Source: Endomychus coccineus (taxonomy: Eukaryota > Arthropoda > Insecta > Coleoptera > Endomychidae). From it: 64,000 nt of DNA. The stretch covers positions 8,308,001 to 8,372,000 of the forward strand of contig OY294070.1 of assembly GCA_958510875.1 (NCBI GenBank), given 5' to 3'. Shown here one piece after another: positions 32,870 through 43,462 of the stretch. The notes below the pieces were generated by a model that did not search any database, had not been told where the DNA came from, and worked only from the letters and a program-made list of their open reading frames with translations. How positions within the stretch are numbered: position 1 is the first letter of the stretch; each line of letters starts with the position of its first letter. Position numbers and translations under genes: made by a program.

Positions 32870-33520
32870 GATGTCCTTGATAATTGTAAAATTATCACAC
32901 ACGCAGATGACACAGTACTTTTTGTATCAGCCGATACTTGGGAACACTTGAAAAAACTATCGCAAAAACAGCTTGAATACTTGAAAGATTGGTTAGATCA
33001 TGATAAACTAGCACTTAATATCACTAAAACAGTATGTCTTACTGTAACAAACTATAAAGATACACAACCACAACTTTTTAATCTGAAATTGAATGGAGAA
33101 GTAATAGACGAGTCAATGATACCAAATATCTTGGGATTATAATTGATAAAAATCGATCATGGAAAGATCATGTACAAAATTTAGTGAAAAGAGTAAGATA
33201 TTCATTCATGTGATATATAAATTAAGCAAAATACTCAATCCAAAGAATGTACAGTAAAGAAATCAATATTTAACATTCATGAAAGAATTATCAGAATACT
33301 TAAAAGAGAAGATAATAATATGGCTATACCACTTGAACTAGATAAGAAATACATGCTTGAAGCACTGGCATTATACTACAAAGATCTATCAGAAAAATTC
33401 ATAAATAATTTATTAAAAACAAGAAACAAAGACATAGTATTGTCCAAAGCAATTTTGGAGAAAAAGTCCGAAATATTCAGCCATAAAGACTTTTAATAAT
33501 CTGCCCAATAGTCACAAAGC
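32870..33520 (+). mobile_element. LINE reverse-transcriptase fragment with ADD box
   Basis: The plus strand reads THADDTVLFVSAD (the (Y)xDD catalytic box, Tyr replaced by His), then LKDWLDHDKLALNITKT and LNGEVIDESMIPN..LGIIIDKN.SWKDHV. This is the palm/thumb of a CR1/Jockey-like RT. Frame breaks occur near 33140 and after. Inserted into the array between T6 and T5. Confidence 0.7.
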
Positions 33521-34281
33521 AATTAAAAAGAGTGATTAGAAGACAGAACTACAAAGATATTAAAAAAAAACTACACATTAAGTTGATTAATTGCCATAAT
33601 AATTATTATTAATTTTGTTTTTCTTTGCCATTTTTCGATACACTATAAAGTATCAATGATCTTATTATTTTTCTTGTATATAGGTATTGTTCTTTATTTA
33701 TTTATTTGTTATTCATTTTTTCTTTTATTGTTTTGTAAGATTATAACCAGCGTTTTGTTTCTAATACTGTTATAGGTATTCCTGATGTTTCAATTATTTA
33801 AACAAACGAACGTAAATAGTGGAGGCAGTAAGCTACAGAGTAAGTGGTAATAGGTCAACTTATTTCAATATAATCCTAAAATCTTGTATAAAGTTTGAAG
33901 GTAACGAGCATTTGTTTACAATTTCGCCAAATAAACTTTCAGTAATATACACAATCTACAGATTAGATGAATAATAAAAGATAAACAAATATTGGTTCTA
34001 TTTGATAGTAGCATGATAAGTCCAGGTTTTTCCAATCATAACGTTTCTAGACTATAAGTAACGCAACCACATTAATGAATGTAACATGTAAAAACGACAA
34101 AAAGAACGTCTTGAAACACTTGAAAAACACAGTTTTGAAAACCTCACCAAAAAGTGTATTCTACAATTATATTAGATAAAATCATGAAAAGCAAGAACTG
34201 ACCTATTTTTAGACATAATCTGATTTCACTATATGATTATAGAATAAATTTCTTTAATTGCTGAAACGTATAAATGACTTT

Positions 34282-34437
34282 TTACATAACCATGTGAAAT
34301 TTAACAGTTATCACCACCGCGAAAATAATTAAGATCGAAAATATTACAGCTGCTATGATTATAAAAGCCTTCGTTGACATTTTCCTATGTCCATTGTACC
34401 ATTGCCGGTTTGTGTTATTAGGATAATTATAGATTAC
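34282..34437 (-). CDS. Candidate alternative last exon T5 (TM)
   Basis: Acceptor TTGTTGTAG then GTA ATC TAT AAT in phase 0. VIYNYPNNTNRQWYNGHRKM is followed by STK, the helix AFIIIAAVIFSILIIFAVVI and the tail TVKFHMVM, 51 residues. Intact. Very similar to T4. Confidence 0.6.
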   Translation of the reverse strand, partial: VIYNYPNNTNRQWYNGHRKMSTKAFIIIAAVIFSILIIFAVVITVKFHMVM

Positions 34438-34946
34438 CTACAACAAAATGTATAACTTTTTATTATAATATTCCAATATAAATCCATAATTATTACCAAA
34501 TGTTCGACTCTTTTCAGTTTATTCAAAAGCTAACCCCAATATCAGTTATATTATACAACAGTGCTTGACAATAGATTCAACTGGTCATTTAATGGGAATA
34601 AATCTACCCAGTAACATATTGTCTTACATCTGATAATGAATTATCAGATAAAATAAAATCTGGTTAATTTAATTATCATCAAGTTTCTAGACTATAAGTA
34701 ACGCAACCACATTTCTGAATATAATATGTAAAAACAACAAAAAGAACATCTTGAAACTTGACACACAGTTTTGAAAACCATTATGACGTTCCGCATATCA
34801 GAAAAACTCACCAAAAAGTGTATTCTACAATTTATATTCAATAAAATCATGAAAAGCAAGAACTGACCTATTTATAGACATAATCTGATCTCACTATATG
34901 ATTATAGAATAAATTTCTTTAATTGCTGAAACGTATAAATGACTTT

Positions 34947-35102
34947 TTACATCATATCCCTGTGAAATTTAACAGTCATCACCACGGCGAAAATAATAAA
35001 GATCGAAAATATTACAACTGCTATGATTATAAAAGCCTTCGTTGACATTTTCCTATGTCCATTGTACCATTGCCGGTTTGTGTTAGTAGAATTATAGATC
35101 AC
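34947..35102 (-). CDS. Candidate alternative last exon T4 (TM)
   Basis: Acceptor TTGTTGTAG, phase 0. VIYNSTNTNRQWYNGHRKM is followed by STK, the helix AFIIIAVVIFSIFIIFAVVM and the tail TVKFHRDMM, 51 residues. Intact. The flanks show a shortened unit compared with T6/T7. Confidence 0.6.
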   Translation of the reverse strand: MIYNSTNTNRQWYNGHRKMSTKAFIIIAVVIFSIFIIFAVVMTVKFHRDMM

Positions 35103-35603
35103 CTACAACAAAATGTATGACTTTTTATAATATTCCAATATAAATCCATAGTTATCACCAATTGTTCGACTCTTTTCAGTTTATTCAAAAACTAACCCCA
35201 ATATCAGTTAAATTATACAACAGTGCTTGGCAATAGATTCAACTGGACATTTAATGGGAATAAACCTACCCAGTAACATATTGTCTTACATATGATAATG
35301 AATTGGTATGTTATACGATATGAAATTTTTTTGGGACGTTTAAAATTATCGATTTGTTAGTTCCTTTCATCGTAGACCAATCACGAATGTTACGATCAAG
35401 TGGTCGTAGGTCAATATATTTCAATATAATCCTATAATCTTGTATAAAATTAGAAGGTAACGAGCATTTGTTTACAATTGCGCCAAATAAGTTTTCAGCA
35501 ATATACATGAACTTCTTTATCTACAAATTAGATGAATAACAAAAGATAAATAAATATTGGTTCTATTTGATAGTCGCAAGATAATTTCAGGTTTTTCCAA
35601 TCA

Positions 35604-35825
35604 TTAAGTTTCTAGACACACGGTTCTGAAAACCATTCTGACGTTCCCCATGTCAGAGAAACTCGCCAAAAAGTGTATTCTACAAATTATATCAAATAAA
35701 TCACGGCGGAAATAATGAATAATACAGAGCGTAAACAATGCAACTGGTATAAAGATCTTCGTTGACATTTTCATACACTTATTGTACCGTTGCCAGTATG
35801 GGTTATTTAGAAAATTATAGATCAC
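35604..35825 (-). CDS. Candidate last exon T3, TM segment degraded
   Basis: Phase-0 acceptor and VIYNFLNNPYWQRYN..MKMSTK are present. The hydrophobic helix is eroded (IFIPVALFTLCIIHYF) and runs into unrelated sequence (RRDLFDIIC...) for a total of 73 codons. Indels have shifted the frame in the helix; probably a decaying copy. Confidence 0.4.
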   Translation of the reverse strand: MIYNFLNNPYWQRYNKCMKMSTKIFIPVALFTLCIIHYFRRDLFDIICRIHFLASFSDMGNVRMVFRTVCLET

Positions 35826-36193
35826 CTACAACAAAATGTATGCCTTTTTATAACATTCCATACAGTCGCGGAAACGAAGCACTAAAAACAGCCAAAGATC
35901 GAAAAATTTTAACAGTATGACGGATTTGAATGCGGTTTTTTGCATTCGATTCGTTAGAGCTTCAGGAAACTTTGTGACCTAAATTGATTTATAACAAATT
36001 AAAAATATGCAATTTGCATAAATAATACGCATTTTATCATTGCATTTTAAATTGACCGTAAATACTAAATTCACAATTCGGTTAATAGTGATGAAAATGA
36101 TTCAAAACTTGTTACTCGGGGTTTTTGGGGTCACTGAACACGAATATCACGACAGAATTGGTCTCCGATATACCTGGCGCCCAGGGTGCACGG

Positions 36194-37794
36194 CAGTGGC
36201 GGCTCCTCGAAGGAGGCTAAGGAGGCTCAGCCTCCTCACCAATTTATCTTAATGATCATTCTCCATTTTATTTCCTGTTTCTCTGATAATTCTTTAAATT
36301 TTACAATTAATTCTCCGTTCTCAGTAGTTATTTTTAATCTGGCAACAGTGGCCAGAGGCTAGATTCTCTATATATCTCAAACGCTAAATACGTGTGGTCA
36401 ACACAGTTGCCGTTTTTCCAACCAGTTCAATTCACAAATAGGGTAAAACAGCGAATATGGCAACGGTCTATGGAGGCTAGCTTCTCGTACGCTCCCGGCG
36501 GCAACGAGGTATAGATCTCGTTGCCCGGCGGTCGTATGAAATACGATTACTTGCCGTCGCTTCAAACTTCGACACGTGCTCTGCCAGTTGTTGTTTTTGC
36601 TTCGCGAAGCGATGTAAGGTTAAGTTATAATTTATCTGTTCGGTCGTTCGGTGAGTTATTAACAAAGAGTTCTTTGGTTATTAAACGTTAAACTGAGTAG
36701 TGATTTAGTTGCTGAAAAGATTAGTGATGAAAGGTATGTTTCAAAATCGATGATTTGATACTGATAATTGTAAAAAATATGTATGGTTAACGGGATCTGA
36801 GGTACACAATAAATTATATTGCTGGTATTGCTTGCTATTTACATCTGATACAACTTCATGTTGGGGGCACTCGGGTTATGATGATTTGAAAAATTCAGCT
36901 CGTGGTATAGACAGACATGAAAAACATATTACATCGAGTATTAAGTTTAAATTAACCGGTAAACACTTAAACAGAATATTGTTAAAGGAGGAAAACATAT
37001 AATTTGGTGGACAAGAAAGTACATTATAAACACTTTTTTTATGAAATTTTAGATACTATTAAAGGTCAAATTGAGATTCGATTTTCCGATTTACATGAAT
37101 TGAAGTTTTTTGTATAACTTAATTCTAAAATATAAATTTTTTGATAAAATAGCATGGCACAATGAATTATGCGTTATATACTCGGATAAAGATATTTTAG
37201 GCCAGTATGACAGTCACGCCGATATGATAAAATATATGATAGGCAATGATTTGCAACAAGTTTTACCTCAGTTTTATAAACTACTTTGTTTGACAGTCAC
37301 CATTCCTGTCACGTCGGCATCGGTGGAGAGATCATTTTCTACTCTCAAACGAATTAAAACTTACATGCGAAATACAATGGACCAAAATCGTTTATACAAT
37401 GTTAGTTTGATATCTATTGAAAAAGATTTAGTAAAACACAAAATGATACATTTTTTGATAATATTATTGATCATTTTTCGCAAACTAAAGATCGTAGAAT
37501 TCCGTTAATATATAAAAAAAATTAATAAAAAAAAACAAAATATAAAAAATTCCAAAAAAAAAGAAAAAATATTACAAATCCAAAAAAATTAAAGACAAAA
37601 AACGAACAAAAAAATTTTTTTTTTAGAGAAACTCTATACCTCCACGTTGGTTCTTGCTGGGTAACAATTAATTTTGTCACTGAAGTAGCTGGTACGGCCG
37701 CTGTGTAAAGGTTAAAAGGCTGTGAATAGAGTATATTTTTACAAAAACGTTTTATGTCCAGCCTCCTCTCTCAAAAATTCACGAGCCGCCACTG
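36194..37794 (+). mobile_element. hAT-family transposon remnant
   Basis: TIRs CAGTGGCGGCTC and GAGCCGCCACTG bound 1.6 kb. Flanks GTGCACGG (left) and GCTGCACGG (right) look like an 8-bp target duplication with one change. Coding relics on the plus strand are GHSGYDDLKNSARGIDRHEKH (ZMYM/TTF-type finger region, about 36860-36930) and, at 37110-37508, PQFYKLLCLTVTIPVTSASVERSFSTLKRI, the hAT C-terminal dimerisation domain. The catalytic middle is deleted. It separates exons T3 and T2. Confidence 0.85.
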
Positions 37795-38403
37795 GCTGCA
37801 CGGTACCCTCTTCGTTACGTAGAGTAATACCTAATTATGCTTCAAACAACTTAAAGTTTAAATGAATACAAAGCGCGCTAAATGTACACGCCCACGCCCA
37901 CAATTCAAAACAACCAATCACTCGAAAATGTTTTTTCAACGACATAGTCTATTGCATCATCTCATATCCTATGTAGATTGTAATCTGTCGTCGACATATG
38001 TGATTTGATGTAAAAACGTGAATCATCAGTTTCCACTTGAGTCATTGATTTTAATTTACACTAATACCAAACTATATTTAGTTATAATCAACATGTGGTA
38101 CCAGATTCACTGACTAAAATGAAACCATTGGCTTTTTCAAGTGACATAAGGAGTAATGGCAAATCTATGAATTTAGCACCAGTAACCACCTGTGAAATAA
38201 TAACAATTTCCAACAGAATAAAGAATAAATTCAGTAGTGGAGCAGACAATATTCCACCATATACGTACCTGCTCGATTTGGAGCCATATACAATGACAGG
38301 CTACTATAGTAATAAAACTGTAAATTAGTTTATTTAATCTTTAGCAATTACATTAAGCTAATTAGTCGAGTTGGCATAAGTATTATAGATTAAGTTTATT
38401 AGT

Positions 38404-38840
38404 CGTTTGATGATATCCATGTGGCGGATACAGGTTTACATATTTAAGTTAGTTGTTAAGTGCTGCACTTTTGGTGTTTTTTATTTGACGTACATTCCTT
38501 TTAATTGCCATATCAATGTTATTTGTTTGATATTGTCTGATAATTATTTTGGAATTGAATATTATTATTATTATTATTATCATTATATCCAGTTGTTGAA
38601 ATTTATTCAGATCTTAGATTCCCATTTCATGTGATGGTAAACTACAGATACAGGCTAACATATTTAACTTAGTTGTTAAGTGTTTTTTATTGGACGTACA
38701 TTCCTTTTAATTGTCATATCGGTGTTATTTGTTTAATATTGTACTGATAATTATTTCCGAATGAATAAATATTATTATTATCATTGTATCCAGTTGTTGA
38801 CATTTATTCAGATCTTAGATTCCCATTTCATGTAATGATA
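38404..38840. repeat. Two-unit tandem duplication with ATT microsatellite
   Basis: Segments starting GATACAGG(T/C)T(T/A)ACATATTTAA and ending ATCTTAGATTCCCATTTCATGT occur back to back at about 38428-38634 and 38648-38835. Each contains a (ATT)n run. The rest of 37795-39760 holds no recognised gene. Confidence 0.6.
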
Positions 38841-39763
38841 AACTGTTTAAAATTGCAATGCACCGTTATTTTCAGATATATCCTCTGCTTATCTGCTTTA
38901 AAACAAAAACCACCGACGCCCCGCCTCCCTTAGTACATCACACATCCATGAACGCAGACACAATTGATCTTTGGTGAATTTCGAAAACAATAGACATAAC
39001 AAAACGACGGATTATGCAAAAAAAAATAGATTTTTTCACATCTTGTAGGGCATAAACCGATCTATGTATAATTACTAAATCAATATTTATTGTCTATGAG
39101 CTCTAATTGAATAAGTTCTGTGTAGTATGTCTTTAACTTAAGGATAATAATTAAACTATTAAACATTAAAAAATAGTTGAACAAGAAATAATAATAATGC
39201 ATATTTATTGTATAATACAAAATATATAAAATAAGTCTATAAAAAATAAAATATAACAATACATAATGAAATTTACATTTTGCCACTAAAAGTATACAAT
39301 GCGTGAATTGGTAATAATTAAGAACAATATGTGAAGAGATGCTGTTATAACCTAGTATTTTAATATATTTTTCCAAATAACCTTGGTTAGGGAAACGGTT
39401 ATTAAAATTAAATCCAATTTGCATCAGATTATGAATTGACAGTCTACAAATTTGGAAGTAATATAGTTTTAGTTGGATAATGGATTTAGAGTGTACTTTT
39501 AACTGAGGTAATTTGAATAGAATTATGGATGATTGGGCATTTCTAAATTATCCAAGTATCATTAAAGAAAAATTTTTGACAGTACAACTGGTCATTGATA
39601 TAAATTGAATGATATTGCTCGTAATATCTTTGAGATACTGTGAAAGTTGCTGGTCTTACTAGAAGGTACATATTGTGGGTCTTGTTGTTTCAAAAACGTA
39701 TTTCCACTAAATGTCATTTTCCAGCTGAGATAATTTTAAGTTTACATATTTTTTTTAATAACT

Positions 39764-39901
39764 TCATGATGCGTTCCACTTGATCGTTATCAACGTTATC
39801 CCGAACGCTATAATACAACAAGCAAGAATAAAAATTGCAATAACAACTCTAGATTTCCTCTGTGTGTAGTATGCTCGAGAACCTGGTGAAACATAGACCA
39901 C
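39764..39901 (-). CDS. Candidate alternative last exon T2 (divergent TM)
   Basis: Acceptor TTGTTATAG, phase 0. VVYVSPGSRAYYTQRKSR is followed by a ~24-residue helix (VVIAIFILACCIIAFGITLI) and TIKWNAS, stop: 45 residues. It keeps the plan of the other copies (V(I/V)Y start, aromatic/basic patch, one TM, short tail), but its sequence is the most divergent. It is therefore the oldest duplicate still intact. Confidence 0.6.
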   Translation of the reverse strand: MVYVSPGSRAYYTQRKSRVVIAIFILACCIIAFGITLITIKWNAS

Positions 39902-40163
39902 CTATAACAAAACTTATATGTTTACCTTCGACGGAGCTTAAGAAGTTACAAAATGACGAATAACACTGAAAAAACGACACGAAAATGCGCAGAAAAAAAG
40001 GGGCCAAGGTGATACTTAGAGCACATAGAATACACAAAATCACGACTGTAAAATTTTATCCTATTCATTTTTATGACATTATAAAATGCCTGAACTTCAG
40101 TAAATGACCAATTTTTTTGTGCAATTTAATTGTGGTTATATCACATATAGATGCGTAAAGCTG

Positions 40164-41569
40164 TTATTGGTGGATTTGTCTGTTGAACAAAACGATCATA
40201 ACAACAGCGGAAATAATAAAGAAACTAAACATTACAACCGCTATTATCACAAACGTCTTCATTGATATCCTCCTGTTGGCAGTGTACCACTGTCGATTTG
40301 GATTATTCGGAAAATTATAGATCACCTACAACAAAATTTATGACTTTTTACAGCATCTCCAATCATCATCAAATATTACGAAGTAATCGATACTTCATAT
40401 ATAATTTTTATTTCCAGCTTTTCGTTTGATTGAAATAATTTGAGACCGGTGGCCAACTAAATTGAATCATTCCTGAACAACTCGACAATTGGAGACATAC
40501 CAAGCTTAGCATCAAAAATTAAAACGTCAAGCCGATTATAGCGAAATTATTTCACACGATAATGTAGCATAGCAAATACAATATTTCTTTCACTGGTATT
40601 CACAAAAAAGCAGGTGAAACAAGTAAGCAGGTCAACTTAAAATGTACTTACCGCTGGGGTGGGTTGATTCGGTGGCAAAGTTTGTCCATAACTGGGCACT
40701 GGCTGACCATAACCTGAATTAGGCTGTCCATAACCTGTACCTTGTTGACCAAAAGCCGGAGCAGGTTGACCGTACCCTGGAGGTGACTGATTGAAGCCTG
40801 CAGCTGGTTGACCATATCCCAGATTTGATGGACCATAAGGCGAAGTTGGCTGACGAAAACCTGGAGGTTCACCACTTGGATGAACTTTAGAGACAGCTTC
40901 ATGGTATTGCGGTGGTGGAACATTCACAAAATCGTTTGAAGATTGTGACCCACCATCCCATGAAATTTTCGTCAATGTCACATCTCCGTCGATCATGAGG
41001 TGAGTGACACGATCTAGTGGAATCCTGTGCCGAAACTCACAAAAATGTTGCCCATTCACAGCTATCTATAAATGAATGAATCATGTGAATATATAAAATT
41101 CCTTTTTACCATTCTTATCAAAGGAAAACTAACCTTATATTCAAAATTTTCTAATAGAAACAAAATCTCGAAGGTTTGACCAGCTACAAGAGGAAATCTG
41201 CCATCACTTAGTTCTTCTTGCCAGTAACCTCTCTCAAATGAATTTCTTGCAATGCGATGTTCATTTAATCGAACAGAAAAATGCAGGGCTACATCTTCGT
41301 TGCCTTGTTCTCCTTTAGACCCAGTTTGCAAGTTGATGTCAAATCTAGAATACTCAACAATAGACATATTCAATTATAATTAATTCAGATCAAGTTACCT
41401 TTCACCCTTATATGGAATACTTCCTTCAATTTTAATCAATCTGCCCGGTACTGCTCCTCCCGGTATTAAAATCCTAAATGGGACGGGCTAAAAATGAAAA
41501 TATTTTCACTTATATCATGAATATACTCCAATGTTGACTTACAGGGTCTCTAATGGGTGTAGCAGCCAT
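40164..41569 (-). CDS. Galectin-domain protein with Y/G/Q/P-rich linker and C-terminal TM anchor, 300 aa
   Basis: Exons 41543-41569, 41399-41487, 41134-41344, 40652-41065 and the nearest last exon T1 (40164-40325) join in frame to 300 residues. Residues ~10-140 form a galectin fold: LIPGGAVPGRLIKIEG, DVALHFSVRLNEHRIARNS, GYWQEEL (Trp and Glu of the sugar site) and FEYKIAVNGQHFCEFRHR. Residues ~170-246 are a low-complexity linker of YGQP/GFNQSP units. T1 adds VIYNFPNNPNRQWY, a basic patch and one helix (TFVIIAVVMFSFFIISAVVM). There is no signal peptide. Basic residues precede the helix and the tail is very short, so a tail-anchored protein with a cytosolic galectin domain is inferred. The donor of exon 4 (GCG|GTAAGT) is phase 0, matching nine candidate last exons downstream. 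Reading through the donor would end after VSTF. Confidence 0.85.
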
Positions 41570-42171
41570 TGCCGAGTTGTTATTGAATATCCTCTTTCAC
41601 ACGTATTAAAATGAATGTTAGCAAGATAGCAAGTAGATGATGCGAACCATATATCTAACAAGTCTAGATATATGATCTGAACTATGAATTAGACTACCCA
41701 ACTGTTCGATAATTGAATATCACTACCCAATCCTCAGACCTTGATCAGCGGATCAGCCTAATCTATTATAAATTCCCTGATTGTGAACATAGATAGCAGA
41801 CGTCATAGAAGACCCATTGAAAATTGAGAGCAGTTTAATGGTCGAACACTAAGAAAATTTTGATCGCTAATCGTATGCGATAAACCATAGAAGAAAAATT
41901 ATTCAGACTGTGAAGTTGCAGCCCCACCTCTCAGTATAGTAAGTTTAAATTCGTACCTTTAGCAAAATGCTCTCAGCCTTAGGATCATAATATAATACTG
42001 TAAAATATAGGTACACTAGTTGTTTCTGCGGGCTAATACCTGAATACCCGTGGAAGAAGAGCGATGATATTCCCAAGATTCAATATTTCTACTCTATGTC
42101 CTATGAAAGAACAAGGATATCTGATATGGCATGGTCCGTATCAGCTGTCTCTCATGTATAAGTTGCCTTTC

Positions 42172-42462
42172 CATAGTGATCATATAGTATAGAAGAGTAA
42201 AGCCCCGTCTTAACGCGAGAAGGTTTCAAAAACTTATCCGTTCCCCACTCCGCGGACATTATAAGGTGATGTTCGAGCGTTAACTATAGCATAGTTACAC
42301 GCTGTCATCTAAGCGCGCAGTTGTAGGAGAGTAAGGGGAACGAGTTAAAATACCGCAGAGTGGGGTACGGAACTCATCGCGTAAGATCGAACATGGTACG
42401 CAACGAATACATAGGCTATATAAGGGCTTTACTCCTCTATACTATACTATATGATGTCAATG
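42172..42462. mobile_element. MITE with CATAG(T)GATCATATAG ends
   Basis: The left end CATAGTGATCATATAGTATAG..GAGTAAAGCCCC is mirrored on the right by GGGCTTTACTCCTCTATACTATACTATATGAT. The interior (TTCCCCACTCCGCGGACATTATAA, AAAATACCGCAGAGTGGGGTACGG) is largely shared, in reverse, with 60025-60256. The inner TIR is shared with the MITE at 331. Flanks show no clear TSD. Confidence 0.7.
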
Positions 42463-42897
42463 ACCAAGAGTCGAAATAGGCACCCATAGAAGCCTCAAGT
42501 GAACACAGATCCTGAATAACTTAGACCATGATTGCAGTCTAAGGTGTTGGCCTTGTGTATTGCTAAGTTATTGAGGTTATGTTCATTTTGATGATTGTGT
42601 ACCTTTATATTCACAATGTTTACAGTTAATTGTAATTATACTATACTATGACGACTCTTATATTTACAAAGTTTTTAAATAAATATACCTCGTTACATGA
42701 CTTCCCTAGTTCAAGTCTATTGTTTTGAAATTATAATGCTCGCTACTGAATATGTATTCACGTGTATATCGATCATTATCATTAATATGCGGTGCCAAAA
42801 TATTTGCAGGTATTTCAAAACAGAGAGTTTGCGCCAGTTTCATGTACTTATAATGATAATGTTCACGAGTAAATAGTGAATCTTGGGCTCAGCATAC

Positions 42898-43038
42898 TCT
42901 CTTAAACAAGAAATTTTCAATAGGTTTGGTACCTTCTGCTATAACACTTTCTTCTCCAAAATTCATCTGGTATTCCTTATTTTCCAGTTTAACACATTCA
43001 TCAAGAAAGCATTCATCTTGATGACCCAGCTCAGTCAT
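42898..43038 (-). CDS. Orphan 5' exon of zinc-finger-gene type
   Basis: ATG at 43038 opens 47 codons (MTELGHQDECFLDECVKLEN... KPIENFLFKR) ending at a GTATGC donor in phase 0. The acidic, VKLEN-type N-terminus resembles first exons of the poly-zinc-finger genes in this window. No downstream finger exon is visible on this strand before the galectin gene, so this is a relic or an exon whose partner lies elsewhere. Its start faces the zinc-finger gene at 43463. Confidence 0.35.
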
Positions 43039-43462
43039 TTTTACTTCTGAATATGCACAAACACAAACAGACAGCTACTTAATTATTTACCGAAAAGCAA
43101 AAATGGAAAACTCCCTCGTTCTTTCTCCATATTAAATAAGGTCCACATTACATAAATTTCCATATTCCAAAATGTGAGGTAAGTATTCAGTTATAAAATC
43201 CGACGACTATATTCGCTTAATGAACGAAATCAAAAAGAGTCGACACGTCAAGGTCAGTTTCTTCTATGCTTGAAATCTAAGAGTGTCACCCTCAAACGTC
43301 AAATGGTCATCGATCGTAGAATTAGTAACACAAGTGTCAAACTAAGCACCAAAAGTAGACTATTTTATTGCTATTTTCATAAATGGACATTGAAACTGTA
43401 ATTCAGGATGATATGATATTCATGTTAAATGTAATGAGGCAGACTACGTAATAAAAATCAAA

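Larger units (their letters stand above)
27315..35825 (-). repeat. Tandem array of duplicated terminal-exon units, interrupted by transposons
   Basis: About 1.06-kb units, each with one exon-like segment and a conserved flank, repeat in the same orientation. Shared flank blocks include CCTACCCAGTAA..TCTTACATCTGATAATGAATT, CCTTTCATC..AGACCAATCAC and AACGTCTTGAAACACTTGAAA. Comparison of units reveals clean later insertions: 28730-30113, 32092-32699 and 32870-33520. Units with deletions also occur (34437-34947). The array lies downstream of the galectin gene and shares its strand and splice phase. Confidence 0.85.

Noticed and set aside
36040..36252. 70-codon ORF reading into the hAT element
   Set aside because: Its C-terminal third is the hAT TIR (GGCTCCTCGAAGG...), so it is chance.
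38560..38585. (ATT)n run as a functional site
   Set aside because: Ordinary microsatellite inside a small tandem duplication.
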